A stretch of DNA of 64,000 nt from contig NZ_CADIKC010000012.1 of assembly GCF_902859805.1 (NCBI RefSeq), positions 1 to 64,000 of the forward strand, in the 5' to 3' direction. A program made the position numbers and the translations under genes. Every line of letters starts with the position of its first letter. Within the stretch, counting starts at the first letter, position 1. Under the pieces are notes generated by a model, which saw only the letters and a program-made list of their open reading frames with translations, did no database searches and was not told the origin of the DNA. Source of the DNA: Paraburkholderia sediminicola (GTDB lineage: Bacteria > Pseudomonadota > Gammaproteobacteria > Burkholderiales > Burkholderiaceae). Below, in pieces: positions 51,915-61,219 of the stretch.

Positions 51915-53105
51915 ATGAATCCGAAAGCTCACCAACCCGATAGTTTACCTGCTCCCGGCCCGAGCGCGCTTGCGCAGTCCGAAGCGCTGGTCGCACAGGC
52001 CCGCGCGGAGCTCGAAGCGGCAGGCGGCTGGCTGCCATTCGACCGCTACATGGAGCGCGCGCTTTACGCGCCGGGACTCGGCTATTACAGCGGCGGCGCC
52101 CGCAAATTCGGCCTGCGCGGCGACGACGGCAGCGACTTCGTCACGGCGCCGGAAATGTCGCCCCTCTTCGCCGCGACGCTGGCGCGCCCGCTCGCCGAGG
52201 CCCTGGAGGCGAGCGGCACGCGCGATCTGATGGAATTCGGCGCCGGCACGGGCAAACTGGCCGCCGGCTTGCTGAATGCGCTCGACGCGCTGGGCGTCGA
52301 ATTCGACAGCTACTCGATCGTGGACTTGTCGGGTGAGTTGCGCGAACGCCAACGCGAGACCATCGAAGCCGCCGCACCGGCGCTGGCCGCGAAGGTGCGC
52401 TGGCTGGACGCGTTGCCGGAGCAATTCGAAGGCGTGGTGATCGGCAACGAGGTATTGGACGCGATGCCGGTGCGGCTGTTCGCGTATACCGGTGGCGCCT
52501 GGCACGAACGCGGCGTGACGTGGCGCGACGAGGCCTTTGCGTTCGATGACCGTCTGGTATCGGAGGCTGCGGACATTGCGCTTCTGGCTGAGATCGAAAC
52601 TGCCGGCGACGACTACGTCACCGAAACGCACGACGCCGCCCGTGCATTCACGCGGACCATTTGCACGATGCTTGCGCGTGGCGCGGCGTTCTTCATCGAT
52701 TATGGTTTTCCGCGCCACGAGTACTACCATGAGCAGCGAGCGCAGGGCACGTTGATGTGCCATTACCGGCACCGGGCGCATGGTGATCCGTTCGTTTATC
52801 CGGGATTGCAGGACATTACTGCGCACGTGGAATTTACCGGCATCGCCGAAGCCGGTGTCGAGGCTGGCGCGGATTTGTTGGGGTTCACTTCGCAAGCGCG
52901 CTTCCTGTTGAACGCGGGGATTACCGAGACGTTATCGGCGCTCGATCCTTCGGACACGGCGAAGTTTTTGCCTGCGGCGAATGCGGTCCAGAAGTTGTTG
53001 TCCGAGGCGGAGATGGGTGAACTGTTCAAGGTGATCGCGTTTTCGCGCGGGCTGGATGACACGCTGCAGGCGTTTTCGAGCGGTGACCGGTCACATACGT
53101 TGTGA
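51915..53105 (+). CDS. midA: MidA/NDUFAF7-like methyltransferase
   Basis: A 396-residue SAM-dependent methyltransferase of the MidA family. Blocks: FDRYMERALYAPGLGYYSGG, GDFVTAPEMSPLF-like segment, DLMEFGAGTGKLAAGLL (SAM loop), IGNEVLDAMPV, and IDYGFPRHEYYHEQRAQGT. Relatives methylate an arginine of complex I 49-kDa subunit. The start at 51915 has almost no room for a leader: TACAAT at 51903-51908 lies six bases before it, so translation may be leaderless. Confidence 0.92.
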   Translation: MNPKAHQPDSLPAPGPSALAQSEALVAQARAELEAAGGWLPFDRYMERALYAPGLGYYSGGARKFGLRGDDGSDFVTAPEMSPLFAATLARPLAEALEASGTRDLMEFGAGTGKLAAGLLNALDALGVEFDSYSIVDLSGELRERQRETIEAAAPALAAKVRWLDALPEQFEGVVIGNEVLDAMPVRLFAYTGGAWHERGVTWRDEAFAFDDRLVSEAADIALLAEIETAGDDYVTETHDAARAFTRTICTMLARGAAFFIDYGFPRHEYYHEQRAQGTLMCHYRHRAHGDPFVYPGLQDITAHVEFTGIAEAGVEAGADLLGFTSQARFLLNAGITETLSALDPSDTAKFLPAANAVQKLLSEAEMGELFKVIAFSRGLDDTLQAFSSGDRSHTL

Positions 53106-53127
53106 TTTTTTGCCTTAGGGATTTGCG

Positions 53128-53322
53128 ATGATCCGCTGGCTGTTGACTACGTTTGTTGCGGTGGCGGTGTTGTCGGCCTGCTGGCCGTGGCTTAGGAAAG
53201 TTGGGATTGGGCGGATGCCTGGGGATGTTACTTTGCGCCTCTTTGGGCGGGAGTATCCGTTTCCGTTTATGTCTACGTTGGTGTTGTCGATTGTTTTGTC
53301 GCTGATCGCGAGGGTTTTGTAG
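53128..53322 (+). CDS. DUF2905 small membrane protein
   Basis: A 64-residue protein with two hydrophobic segments (3-22 and 46-63) and the family centre LRKVGIGRMPGDVTLRLFGREYPFPF. DUF2905 function is unknown. Lies 22 bases after midA, probably in the same transcript. Confidence 0.88.
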   Translation: MIRWLLTTFVAVAVLSACWPWLRKVGIGRMPGDVTLRLFGREYPFPFMSTLVLSIVLSLIARVL

Positions 53323-53353
53323 TTTTTGTGCGTTTCCTTGTTCTGGCTTTTGT

Positions 53354-53560
53354 GCCTTTCCTTGATTTGTTAGTGGTCTATTAGCGTTGCCCCTGTGCGG
53401 GGCGGCACTTACTTTCTTTGCCGCCGCAAAGAAAGATAAGCAAAGAAAGCGGCTCAAACCGCTAATGCTAAGTGGGCTCCGCGGTCTGCTGCGGGTAGTG
53501 GTGCATCTGGAGTCCGTGTTCTCGCGCATTCCGCGCTAGTGACAAAGGACTCGTCAGCTC
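53354..53560 (+). repeat. intergenic repeat, left arm
   Basis: Begins at about 53354 with CCTTTCCTTG and TTAGTGGTCTATTAGCG, then TGCCCCTGTGCGGGGCGGCAC. It includes the hairpin CTTACTTTCTTTGC (53408-53421) / GCAAAGAAAGATAAG (53426-53440). The first 150-160 bases are close to the reverse complement of 54019-54183; weaker similarity continues to about 53560. I recognise the type as a frequent Paraburkholderia intergenic repeat, from memory. Confidence 0.85.
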
Positions 53561-53778
53561 CCACTCCGCACTACGTGCGTCGCGGACGGGTCTGCATGGG
53601 AAACCACGGGCTTCGGTTTTGGTTTGTGGGGCCGTCGGCTTCGCCTCGGCGACGCGCCTCTGCACTCCCCCGGGAAACCCGCCTCAAACGATATGTCGGT
53701 GTGCTGAATCACCGCCCCTCCTCGCTTCACCCCGCCCCAATCACAGCCACGGTCGCGTTCGCATCTGCCGTCACCATT

Positions 53779-53850
<72 letters not shown>

Positions 53851-54018
53851 GCAATCGGAATCGAGATGGTGATCGTGATGCAATGACGAGCCACGCCCCG
53901 TCGGCGAAGCGTAGGAATTGAAACGTAGAGGGAGGTTTTAAGAAGTACTCTTCGGCGCGCGCAGCGCCGCCGGAAGAATGACGCCCTTGTCACAAGCGCA
54001 TGCAGATGCACGAACCCA

Positions 54019-54183
54019 GATTCCAGTCGCACCACTACCCGCAGCAGACCACGGTGCCCACTTAGCAGGAGTGGTGTGAGCTGCTTTCTTTTGCCTACTT
54101 TTCTTTGCAGCAGGCAAAGAAAAGTAGGTGCCGCCCCGCACAGGGGCAACGCTAATAGACCACTAACAAAACAAGGAAAGGCC
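54019..54183 (-). repeat. intergenic repeat, right (inverted) arm
   Basis: Reverse complement of the left arm: 54131-54175 gives TGCCCCTGTGCGGGGCGGCA and the TAGTGGTCTATTAGCG end. Contains a perfect hairpin CCTACTTTTCTTTGC (54094-54108) / GCAAAGAAAAGTAGG (54114-54128) with AGCAG loop. Weak similarity extends left to about 53970. Lies just downstream of the cca stop (54233). Confidence 0.85.
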
Positions 54184-54232
54184 AACGCCCCAGGAACACG
54201 GCCAAACAACCGCCGAACAGGCAAAAAAAACC

Positions 54233-55465
54233 TCAAGCAAGAACCAATTCAACAGCGCGAACGCGCTCCCGATGCACTGCATCCTTAATCCCCGCCGGCG
54301 AGTCAACGAGCCGCTTAGCCACAGCACCAGCATCCACGCCCCGCGCAGCAACAAGCGCAATCCGCAGCCGCTCAGCCTGCGGATAATCCCGCGTCTCAAA
54401 CCCCAGCCGCCCACGCGCATCCGCCTCGCAAGCCTGCAAGGCTTCGGCAAACCGTGCAGGTTTGCGAATCGCATCGCTGCGCTCGAGCAGCCTCACCAAC
54501 GCGGCTGCCCCCATCTCCATCACGCGATGAATATTCCCATGCTCCCGCGCGACCAGCAGCGCCAGATCGCGGCATTCATTCGGCACCCGCAGCCGCTCGC
54601 ATAAAGGCTTCAGCAAATCCACGCTGCGCCCCTCATGCCCGATATGCCGCGGCAATACGTCGTCCGGCGTCGTCGCTTTGCCCAGATCATGCGTGAGCGC
54701 CGCGAACCGAACCGGCAACGCGTAACCCTGCTGCGCGGCATGGTCGACCACCATCATCACGTGTACGCCCGTATCCACCTCGGGATGATAGTCAGCCCGC
54801 TGCGGCACGCCGAACAACGCATCGATTTCCGGCAGAATCCGCGCCAGCGCGCCGCATTCCCGCAGCACCTCGAACATGCGGGACGGCTTCTTCTCCATCA
54901 ATCCGCGCGACACTTCCTGCCACACGCGTTCGGCGACCAGCGCATCGACCTCACCGTCGGCCACCATCTTGCGCATCAGCGCCATCGTCTCCGGCGCCAC
55001 CGTGAAATCGACGAAGCGCGCCGCAAACCGCGCAATCCGCAAAATCCGCACAGGGTCTTCCAGAAACGCATCGCTCACGTGACGAAACAGCCGCGCCTGC
55101 AAATCGCCCCGGCCGTTGAACGGGTCGATCACCGGACCGGTCAGTTCGCCGTCCGGGCGCACTTCGCGCGCCATCGCGTTGATTGTCAGGTCGCGGCGAG
55201 CGAGATCCTCTTCGAGGGTGACGTTCGGCGCGTAGAAGAACTGGAAGCCGTGATAGCCCGCGGCCGTCTTGCGCTCGGTGCGTGCAAGCGCGTATTCCTC
55301 GTGCGTCTGCGGATGCAGAAACACCGGGAAATCCTTGCCCACCGGACGATAGCCTTGCGCCACCATCTGCTCGGGCGTCGCGCCAACCACGACGTAGTCC
55401 CGGTCCTGCACGGGTACGCCCAGCAACTCGTCGCGGATCGCACCGCCGACTGCATAGATATTCAT
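54233..55465 (-). CDS. cca: multifunctional CCA-adding enzyme
   Basis: A 410-residue tRNA nucleotidyltransferase of the E. coli-like class with an HD phosphohydrolase domain. N-terminal GGAIRDELLG and catalytic RDLTINAMA; HD motif ALTHDLGKATTP and later HGNIHRV. Start at MNIYAVGG (55465), which overlaps the stop of the preceding GST gene as ATGA; an ATG two codons upstream is less likely. Maintains the CCA end of tRNAs. Confidence 0.95.
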   Translation of the reverse strand: MNIYAVGGAIRDELLGVPVQDRDYVVVGATPEQMVAQGYRPVGKDFPVFLHPQTHEEYALARTERKTAAGYHGFQFFYAPNVTLEEDLARRDLTINAMAREVRPDGELTGPVIDPFNGRGDLQARLFRHVSDAFLEDPVRILRIARFAARFVDFTVAPETMALMRKMVADGEVDALVAERVWQEVSRGLMEKKPSRMFEVLRECGALARILPEIDALFGVPQRADYHPEVDTGVHVMMVVDHAAQQGYALPVRFAALTHDLGKATTPDDVLPRHIGHEGRSVDLLKPLCERLRVPNECRDLALLVAREHGNIHRVMEMGAAALVRLLERSDAIRKPARFAEALQACEADARGRLGFETRDYPQAERLRIALVAARGVDAGAVAKRLVDSPAGIKDAVHRERVRAVELVLA

Positions 55466-56115
55466 GGGCATACGTCTTGGTACGGAATGGCGTGCGTTTC
55501 ACGCAGCGCGTCGTCGATCCATGCCTTCACCGCCGGCAACGCCGTCACGCGACGAACATAAGCCGCGGCAGCTTCAGAGAGCGCCGGTTGCCACGTGTTG
55601 AAGCGCATCACGACGGGCGCGTACATCGCGTCGGCAATGCTGAACTCGCCGAACAGGAATGGACCGCCGTACGTATCGAGACACCGGCTCCATATCGCGT
55701 CGACACGCGCAATGTCGGCCAGTGCACCCGGTGTGGCGTTCTTACCCGGAAACGACGCGCGAATGTTCATCCACATGTTCGAGCGCAATTCGCCGAAGCC
55801 CGAATGCATCTCGGCGCTGATGCTGCGCGCGTGGCTGCGCGCCGCCGGGTCGCGCGGCCACAGCGCATGCTGCGGGAAACGCTCAGCCAGCGTCTCGGCG
55901 ATCGCCAGCGAATCCCAGGTCGCCGATCCGTCTTCGCCGATCAGGCACGGCAGCTTGCCCGGCCCCGTCGGCGCGTAAGTCAGAATCGCGGACTTCGTAC
56001 CTGATTCATTCAAATGAATCAGCACCTCTTCAAATGGGATGCCGAATTGTTTGAGCAGCAACCACGGACGCATCGACCATGACGAGTAGTTCTTGTCACC
56101 GATAAGCAGTTTCAT
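55462..56115 (-). CDS. glutathione S-transferase family protein
   Basis: A 217-residue GST: MKLLIGDKNYSSWSMRPWLLLKQFG with the Ser active-site type (YSSWSMRPW), PGKLPCL, and SLAIAETLAERFP; helical C domain. Similar to zeta-like or Burkholderia GSTs with YSSWS start. Overlaps cca by four bases, so the two are translationally coupled. Role unknown; association with cca seems conserved by layout only. Confidence 0.9.
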   Translation of the reverse strand: MKLLIGDKNYSSWSMRPWLLLKQFGIPFEEVLIHLNESGTKSAILTYAPTGPGKLPCLIGEDGSATWDSLAIAETLAERFPQHALWPRDPAARSHARSISAEMHSGFGELRSNMWMNIRASFPGKNATPGALADIARVDAIWSRCLDTYGGPFLFGEFSIADAMYAPVVMRFNTWQPALSEAAAAYVRRVTALPAVKAWIDDALRETHAIPYQDVCP

Positions 56116-56160
56116 GCCGGATATGAAAGGAAGGGATCAAAAGGTTTAACGCCGAAAGGT

Positions 56161-57114
56161 TCAACGCCCCGCGCTCGCGCGAAACGTGTCGAAGCGGGAA
56201 CGCGACGACGCGCCGGTCAGATACACGGGCGCGATTGTTTCGATGCTGGCGGGTTCGATGCCGAGTTCCGGCGCAAGCGGTCCGCTCAACACGTTGTCGA
56301 CTTTCATCGAATCGAGATTGTCGCGCGAAATCACCGGTTCGCCGGGCGCCATTTCAAACGTCAGCGCCTGCAAGCGCGCCAACGCCTCCGGCAGGCGAAT
56401 GATTCGCGCATGCCGGCCGATCACGTCGCCGCAATACTTGACGAGGTCCTCGAGTGTATAGACAGTCGGCCCGCCCAGCTCGTAGGTATGGCCGCTCGCC
56501 GCGTCGAGATCGAGCACGTTGCAGATCGCTTTTGCCACGTCGCCCACGTACACCGGCTGGAATTTCGCGTCCGGCATCGCAAGCGGAATCACCGGAAACA
56601 TCCGCTGCAGGAACGCGAACTTGTTGAGCAGCTGGTCTTCAGGACCGAACACCACGGAGGGGCGGAAAACCGTCCACGCCAGGTTCGCCGCATGCACGGC
56701 TTTTTCGCCGTCACCCTTCGAGCGCGAATACATGCTCGGGCCGTTCGAGTCGGCGCCGAGCGAGCTGATATGAATCAGCCGATGCACGCCCTTGCCTTCG
56801 CAAGCCGCAACGATTTTGGTCGGCAATTCGACGTGCGCGCGGGCGAACTCCGGACCATAGGGCGTGCCACGTTTGCCATGCAGCGTGGCAACGAGGTTGA
56901 TCACGCAATCGGCGCCTTCGACGAAACGCGCGAGCTGCACCGGATCGAACACGTCGGCTTCGATCACGTCGATGGGGAGCAGGGTGAGATGGCGGGCGTT
57001 ATAGCGCCGCCGGGTGGCGATGCGCACGTCTTTGCCCATTTCAACGAGAGCATTGACGAGATGGCTACCGATAAAACCGGAACCGCCGATGACCGCAACG
57101 GCTTGATGTCGCAT
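56161..57114 (-). CDS. NDUFA9-like NAD(P)-binding protein
   Basis: A 317-residue atypical SDR: VIGGSGFIGSHLVNALV and ISSLGADSNGPSMYSRSKGDGE, as in the complex I accessory NDUFA9 and its bacterial relatives. Start at MRHQAVAVIGG (57114) follows AGGGAGTCGAAA; the longer frame lacks homology. Binds NAD(P) structurally; a role in quinone or lipid binding near complex I is inferred. Confidence 0.88.
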   Translation of the reverse strand: MRHQAVAVIGGSGFIGSHLVNALVEMGKDVRIATRRRYNARHLTLLPIDVIEADVFDPVQLARFVEGADCVINLVATLHGKRGTPYGPEFARAHVELPTKIVAACEGKGVHRLIHISSLGADSNGPSMYSRSKGDGEKAVHAANLAWTVFRPSVVFGPEDQLLNKFAFLQRMFPVIPLAMPDAKFQPVYVGDVAKAICNVLDLDAASGHTYELGGPTVYTLEDLVKYCGDVIGRHARIIRLPEALARLQALTFEMAPGEPVISRDNLDSMKVDNVLSGPLAPELGIEPASIETIAPVYLTGASSRSRFDTFRASAGR

Positions 57115-57199
57115 TTTCGACTCCCTGGTGGAAGCCGCGGCAACAGCTGGCGTGGCGCACCGCCGCATCAGAAGACATGACGCGGCGGCGGCACGGCGC

Positions 57200-59167
57200 T
57201 TACGGTGCGATATAACCCAGACGCGCCTTCAGCGATTGCGGACGGCCTTCGAACAATGCCGCGTAGTAGACCGTGTTGGACAACACATTCTTGACGTAGT
57301 CGCGCGTTTCCTGGAACGGAATCGCTTCGGCGAAGATCGCGCCTTCAACCGGATGCTGCAACGATTGCCGCCAGTTGCGCGGACGGCCGGGACCGGCGTT
57401 ATACCCGGCGGTGGCCAGCACAGCAGACCCGTCGAACTGATTGTAGATCATGGACAGGTAGTTCGTGCCGAGCAGGATGTTGGTGTTGATATCGTTCATC
57501 TGCTCGCGCGAAATCGGGCCGAGACCGATTTTCTTCGCCACCAGTTGCGCGGTGCCCGGCATCAGTTGCATCAACCCGCTCGCGCCGACTTCCGAGCGCG
57601 CGTTCATGATGAAGCGCGATTCCTGGCGAATCAGCCCGTAGGCCCATTCGACGTCGAGCCCATTCGACTGCGCATCGCGCTCGACGATATCCTTGAACGG
57701 CGACAGATAACGCAGCGAGAAATCGTGCTCGCTCTTCGTGCGGTCCGCCGTGTTCACGGTGCGGTCATACAACTCGATGCGGCGCGCGTATTCGGCCACG
57801 GCGATCAGTTGCCGATCGCTCATATTGCGAAGCGGCCAGTTCCATTCGCGATTGCCCTCGAGCCGCAGATTCAACGCGTAGAAACGCTGCGCCAGATCCA
57901 AGCCCGGCGTGTTGCCGGCCTGCTGGATTTCGGCGTCGGTCACGGTGGTTTTCGGCGGCACGGTGATCTTCTGGCCGAGCTCTTCCGAAGCCAGTTGGCC
58001 GTAGAAGTTGAAGCCCTGCGAGATCGACTCGAATTCCTGGTTGGCCGTGGTTGTGTCGCCGGCCTGCTTGAGCGCACGGGCATGCCAGTAAACCCACGAC
58101 GGCTGATTGCGCAGCGCCGCCGGCATCTGCTCGATCGACCAGCGCACCATCGTCCAGTCGCCGGCGAGCAGCGCGGTGCGGGTGCGCCATTCGTACGCCG
58201 GGTTCGACAGCGGCGCATTCACCGACAGGCGGTACCAATCCACCGCGCTCGGCATCTGCTTGGCGGCGGCCTGATACGCAATCGTGCCCCAACCGATTGC
58301 GCGCTCAGGCGAGCTCAAAGACGGCGCCACCGAAGCGAACGTGGCCGCGGCCATGGCCGGGTCGTTGCGCGCCATGCGTGTGATCGCGAGCAACGCAAGT
58401 TGGTGCGATTGCGTGTCCGGACCGACGCCGCGCGCCAGCAACAACGGCGGCGTACTCGTGGCCTGGCCGAACAGCACCGGATCGGGCGGCTGGTTGCTGA
58501 GCGCATCGACGAGCTTGCTGCCCGTGCTCGTGTAGTTCTGTTCGTAAGCGAGGCGAATCTGTTGCCACACGTCGTCGGAACTGAATTGCTGATTGACCGC
58601 GAGCGCGGTGACCAGATCGACGCAGCCGTCGCCGTACCATTTCGGATCGACCAGCAGCGCGCGCGCCTCAGCGGCGACGTCTTCACCGCGCGCGGCACGC
58701 GACTCGAGCGCGTAGCACTTCACCTGCGTATCGTCGTTCAGCACGAAACGCGCGTATTGCTGATCGAAGTTGCGCCAGTCGTGACGCGCGCCGAGCACCG
58801 TAAGGTAGTCGTTGCGCATGCGGTCGGCGATGGCTTGGCCGTCGTACTTCTGCAGGAACGACAGCACCGGCGCATCCGGCGCGTCAATACGCGCATGGCC
58901 GCTGGAATCGAACAATTGCGGCTTGAGCTGGAAGTACTCCAGATACGAAGGCGCTGGATAGTTCGGGATCATGCTCGCCAGTTGCGCTGCGCGCGCCGCG
59001 TCATTATTGCGGGCGGCTTCGCGAAGCTGGACGAAGGTCTGGTCGTCGTTCGTGAGTTGTGAAAGGGGAATGGGCTTGACGGCGGAGGCCGTGCTGCACG
59101 CGACGAGTGCCGCAGCGGCAAGCGCCAGACCGGCCGCGCGATATACTCGATAGAGGCGTTTTGACAT
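57200..59167 (-). CDS. slt: soluble-type lytic murein transglycosylase (Slt family)
   Basis: About 655 residues: lipobox-like LVAC (C24) after MSKRLYRVYRAAGLALAAAA, a long alpha-superhelical (U-shaped) domain, and a C-terminal lysozyme-like domain with catalytic E516 (IRQESRFIMNARSEVGASGLMQLMP) and AGYNAGPGR. Cleaves peptidoglycan glycan strands. The lipobox suggests membrane attachment, unlike E. coli Slt70. Start at 59167; the frame extends 31 codons further but that would overlap the divergent gene. Confidence 0.92.
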   Translation of the reverse strand: MSKRLYRVYRAAGLALAAAALVACSTASAVKPIPLSQLTNDDQTFVQLREAARNNDAARAAQLASMIPNYPAPSYLEYFQLKPQLFDSSGHARIDAPDAPVLSFLQKYDGQAIADRMRNDYLTVLGARHDWRNFDQQYARFVLNDDTQVKCYALESRAARGEDVAAEARALLVDPKWYGDGCVDLVTALAVNQQFSSDDVWQQIRLAYEQNYTSTGSKLVDALSNQPPDPVLFGQATSTPPLLLARGVGPDTQSHQLALLAITRMARNDPAMAAATFASVAPSLSSPERAIGWGTIAYQAAAKQMPSAVDWYRLSVNAPLSNPAYEWRTRTALLAGDWTMVRWSIEQMPAALRNQPSWVYWHARALKQAGDTTTANQEFESISQGFNFYGQLASEELGQKITVPPKTTVTDAEIQQAGNTPGLDLAQRFYALNLRLEGNREWNWPLRNMSDRQLIAVAEYARRIELYDRTVNTADRTKSEHDFSLRYLSPFKDIVERDAQSNGLDVEWAYGLIRQESRFIMNARSEVGASGLMQLMPGTAQLVAKKIGLGPISREQMNDINTNILLGTNYLSMIYNQFDGSAVLATAGYNAGPGRPRNWRQSLQHPVEGAIFAEAIPFQETRDYVKNVLSNTVYYAALFEGRPQSLKARLGYIAP

Positions 59168-59187
59168 CGTTGTTTCTGGAGCGCGAA

Positions 59188-59787
59188 TTGAACCCAAGCA
59201 TAGCATGCAACCCTGTCGCAGAATCGAAAAAGGCGCTGCGTCGAATGCTATTGGAAGCAAGGCTACAAGCGGCTTCCGAGCCGGCGCACAACGCCGCGCT
59301 CAACCGTCGCGTTCTCGATGCGTTGAAGCACTACGGCGTGAGCAGTGTGGGGTTCTACTGGCCGCTGGCGGGCGAATTCGACGCGCGCGCCGCGATTGCG
59401 ATCTGGCTCGCGGCCGACTCGCACCGCGAGGCGGGTTTGCCGATCGTCAAGGAACGCGGCGTGCCGCTCGAATTTCACGCATGGGCACCGGATACGGCGA
59501 TGAAGATCGGCCATCACAAGATCGCCGAGCCCACTTCGGGGCGCGTGGTGGTTCCCGATCTGCTGTTTGTGCCGTGCGTAGGTTTCGACGCCGACGGCTT
59601 CCGGCTCGGTTACGGCGGTGGCTACTACGATCGCACGCTGGCCGCATGGCCGGGGTCGAAGAAGCCGGTCACGGTCGGCATTGCCTATGAAGCGTGCCGC
59701 ACGAACGCATTGCAGCGCGAGGCTCACGACATCCCGCTCGATCTGATCGTGACAGAAGCCGGACTCTATCCACAGCCGGCGGATTGA
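59188..59787 (+). CDS. 5-formyltetrahydrofolate cyclo-ligase
   Basis: A 199-residue ATP-dependent enzyme converting 5-formyl-THF to methenyl-THF. Family blocks: ESKKALRRMLLEAR (ATP-binding lysine), GFYWPLAGEFDAR, LVPCVGFDADGFRLGYGGGYYDR-like C-terminal motif. Start is a TTG at 59188 after GGAG at good spacing; earlier frame is not family-like and would overlap slt. Its start is 20 bases from the slt start on the other strand. Confidence 0.88.
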   Translation: MNPSIACNPVAESKKALRRMLLEARLQAASEPAHNAALNRRVLDALKHYGVSSVGFYWPLAGEFDARAAIAIWLAADSHREAGLPIVKERGVPLEFHAWAPDTAMKIGHHKIAEPTSGRVVVPDLLFVPCVGFDADGFRLGYGGGYYDRTLAAWPGSKKPVTVGIAYEACRTNALQREAHDIPLDLIVTEAGLYPQPAD

Positions 59788-59845
59788 GCGTTTGAAGAGC
59801 GCCGTGCGAGGCGCTTGCGCCAGCCACTGCCGGGACCGAACCTGG

Positions 59846-60358
59846 TTATAAAGACGCCGCCGCCCGCGCGGCCGTGTCGTACAGCCCGGACGCATTGCGC
59901 ATCAATTGCGCCGCCTCGCCAATCTGCTCGTTGGTCAGGCCGCTTTCCTTCAGCGTCGAAATCAGGCAGCTCTCGCGCACTTCGCGGTATTTCAGACAGA
60001 GCTCGCGGCCCGCATCCGTCGCCGAGAAGAACACTTCCTTGCCGGTCTTTTCGCTTTTTACATACCCTCTAGCTACGAGCTTCTTCAACGCGTAAGTGGC
60101 GACGTGCGTGTCTTCGATGTTCAGCACGAAGCAGATATCCGCCAGCTTCTTGCGCCGCTCGCGATGGCTGACGTGGTGCAGCAACGAGACTTCGATCGCG
60201 GTCATGTCCTTTTCGCCGGCCGCCGACATGCAGCGCACCATCCATCGGTTGAATGCGTTGCCCGCCATGATGAGTGCGTACTCCAGTTCGGACAGCTCCG
60301 CACTGGTGTCGGACACGAGATGTTCCGAGGAAACGATCTTGGTGGGGTGGCGCGACAT
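59846..60358 (-). CDS. MarR-like winged-helix regulator
   Basis: A 170-residue regulator. Central winged helix (MTAIEVSLLHHVSHRERRKKLADICFVL ... ATYALKKLVARGYV, then KEVFFSATDAGRELCLKYRE). Start at MSRHPTKIVSS (60358). Divergent from pxpBCA with a 207-base gap that holds a long inverted repeat, so it may regulate 5-oxoprolinase genes; unproven. Confidence 0.82.
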   Translation of the reverse strand: MSRHPTKIVSSEHLVSDTSAELSELEYALIMAGNAFNRWMVRCMSAAGEKDMTAIEVSLLHHVSHRERRKKLADICFVLNIEDTHVATYALKKLVARGYVKSEKTGKEVFFSATDAGRELCLKYREVRESCLISTLKESGLTNEQIGEAAQLMRNASGLYDTAARAAASL

Positions 60359-60491
60359 GGTGAAGATTCTCGAGAAACAGGATGGGAAGGTGTCGGGAGT
60401 GTACGACGAGCCACTCATTCCGGGGAGCCTGGCGAAAACGCTTATAGATAAATTGTTGATATTTTATTGATAATGTACGCTCCAGACATCG

Positions 60492-60525
60492 CGGACCCGA
60501 TACCGATAAATAGGTATAGGGTCCG
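60492..60525. promoter_or_regulatory. long inverted repeat in the pxp promoter region
   Basis: CGGACCCGATACC (60492-60504) and GGTATAGGGTCCG (60513-60525), 12 of 13 bases complementary, 8-base spacer GATAAATA. Located between the winged-helix regulator and pxpB, 41 bases before the pxpB start codon. Operator candidate; alternatively a hairpin in the pxp leader. Confidence 0.75.
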
Positions 60526-60565
60526 ATATGCTCGACATTTCCGACTCAACCTGGGCCATTAAGCG

Positions 60566-61219
60566 ATGAGCCAACCAAGAATCTTCCCGCTCGGCGATGC
60601 CGCGCTTGTCTGCGAGGCGCCGCCGCCTGCCACGCTGGACTGCCAGCGGCGCGTGTGGGCTGCCGCCGAGGCCGCGCGCGACTGGCCGCACGTGCTGGAG
60701 GTTGTGCCGGGCATGAACAATCTGACGCTTGTGTTCGATTCGCTCGAAGCCGATCGCGAAGCGCTGGTGGGCCTTCTGCAAGCCGCCTGGAACGCGGCGA
60801 GCGAGGTGCCGGCAGCCGGCCGTGAAGTCGAAATCCCGGTGCAATACGGCGGCGAGTTCGGCCCCGACCTGCAAACGGTCGCCAATCACACCGGCCTGAG
60901 CGTGCGCGAGGTCGTGCAACGTCACGCGGATGGCGAGTACGTGGTGTTTTTTCTCGGCTTTCAGCCGGGCTTCGCTTATATGGGTGGCCTCGACACAGCA
61001 CTGCACACGCCGCGCCGTTCGTCGCCACGGCTGGAAGTGCCGGCCGGTTCGGTCGGCATCGGCGGTGAGCAGACCGGCATTTATCCGGCGACCTCCCCCG
61101 GCGGCTGGCAGTTGATCGGCCGCACCGAACTGCCGCTGTTCGATCCGTCTCGCCGTCCACCCACGCTATTGCAACCTGGCGACAGGGTGCGCTTTACCGT
61201 CGCGGGGATACACGCATGA
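60566..61219 (+). CDS. pxpB: 5-oxoprolinase subunit PxpB
   Basis: A 217-residue PxpB (KipI/allophanate hydrolase subunit 1 fold). Family blocks: GDAALVCE, TLVFDSLEAD, VVFFLGFQPGFAYMGGLD and GSVGIGGEQTGIYP. With PxpA and PxpC it opens 5-oxoproline to glutamate using ATP. Its stop overlaps the start of pxpC (ATGA), so the order pxpB-pxpC-pxpA is coupled. Confidence 0.95.
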   Translation: MSQPRIFPLGDAALVCEAPPPATLDCQRRVWAAAEAARDWPHVLEVVPGMNNLTLVFDSLEADREALVGLLQAAWNAASEVPAAGREVEIPVQYGGEFGPDLQTVANHTGLSVREVVQRHADGEYVVFFLGFQPGFAYMGGLDTALHTPRRSSPRLEVPAGSVGIGGEQTGIYPATSPGGWQLIGRTELPLFDPSRRPPTLLQPGDRVRFTVAGIHA

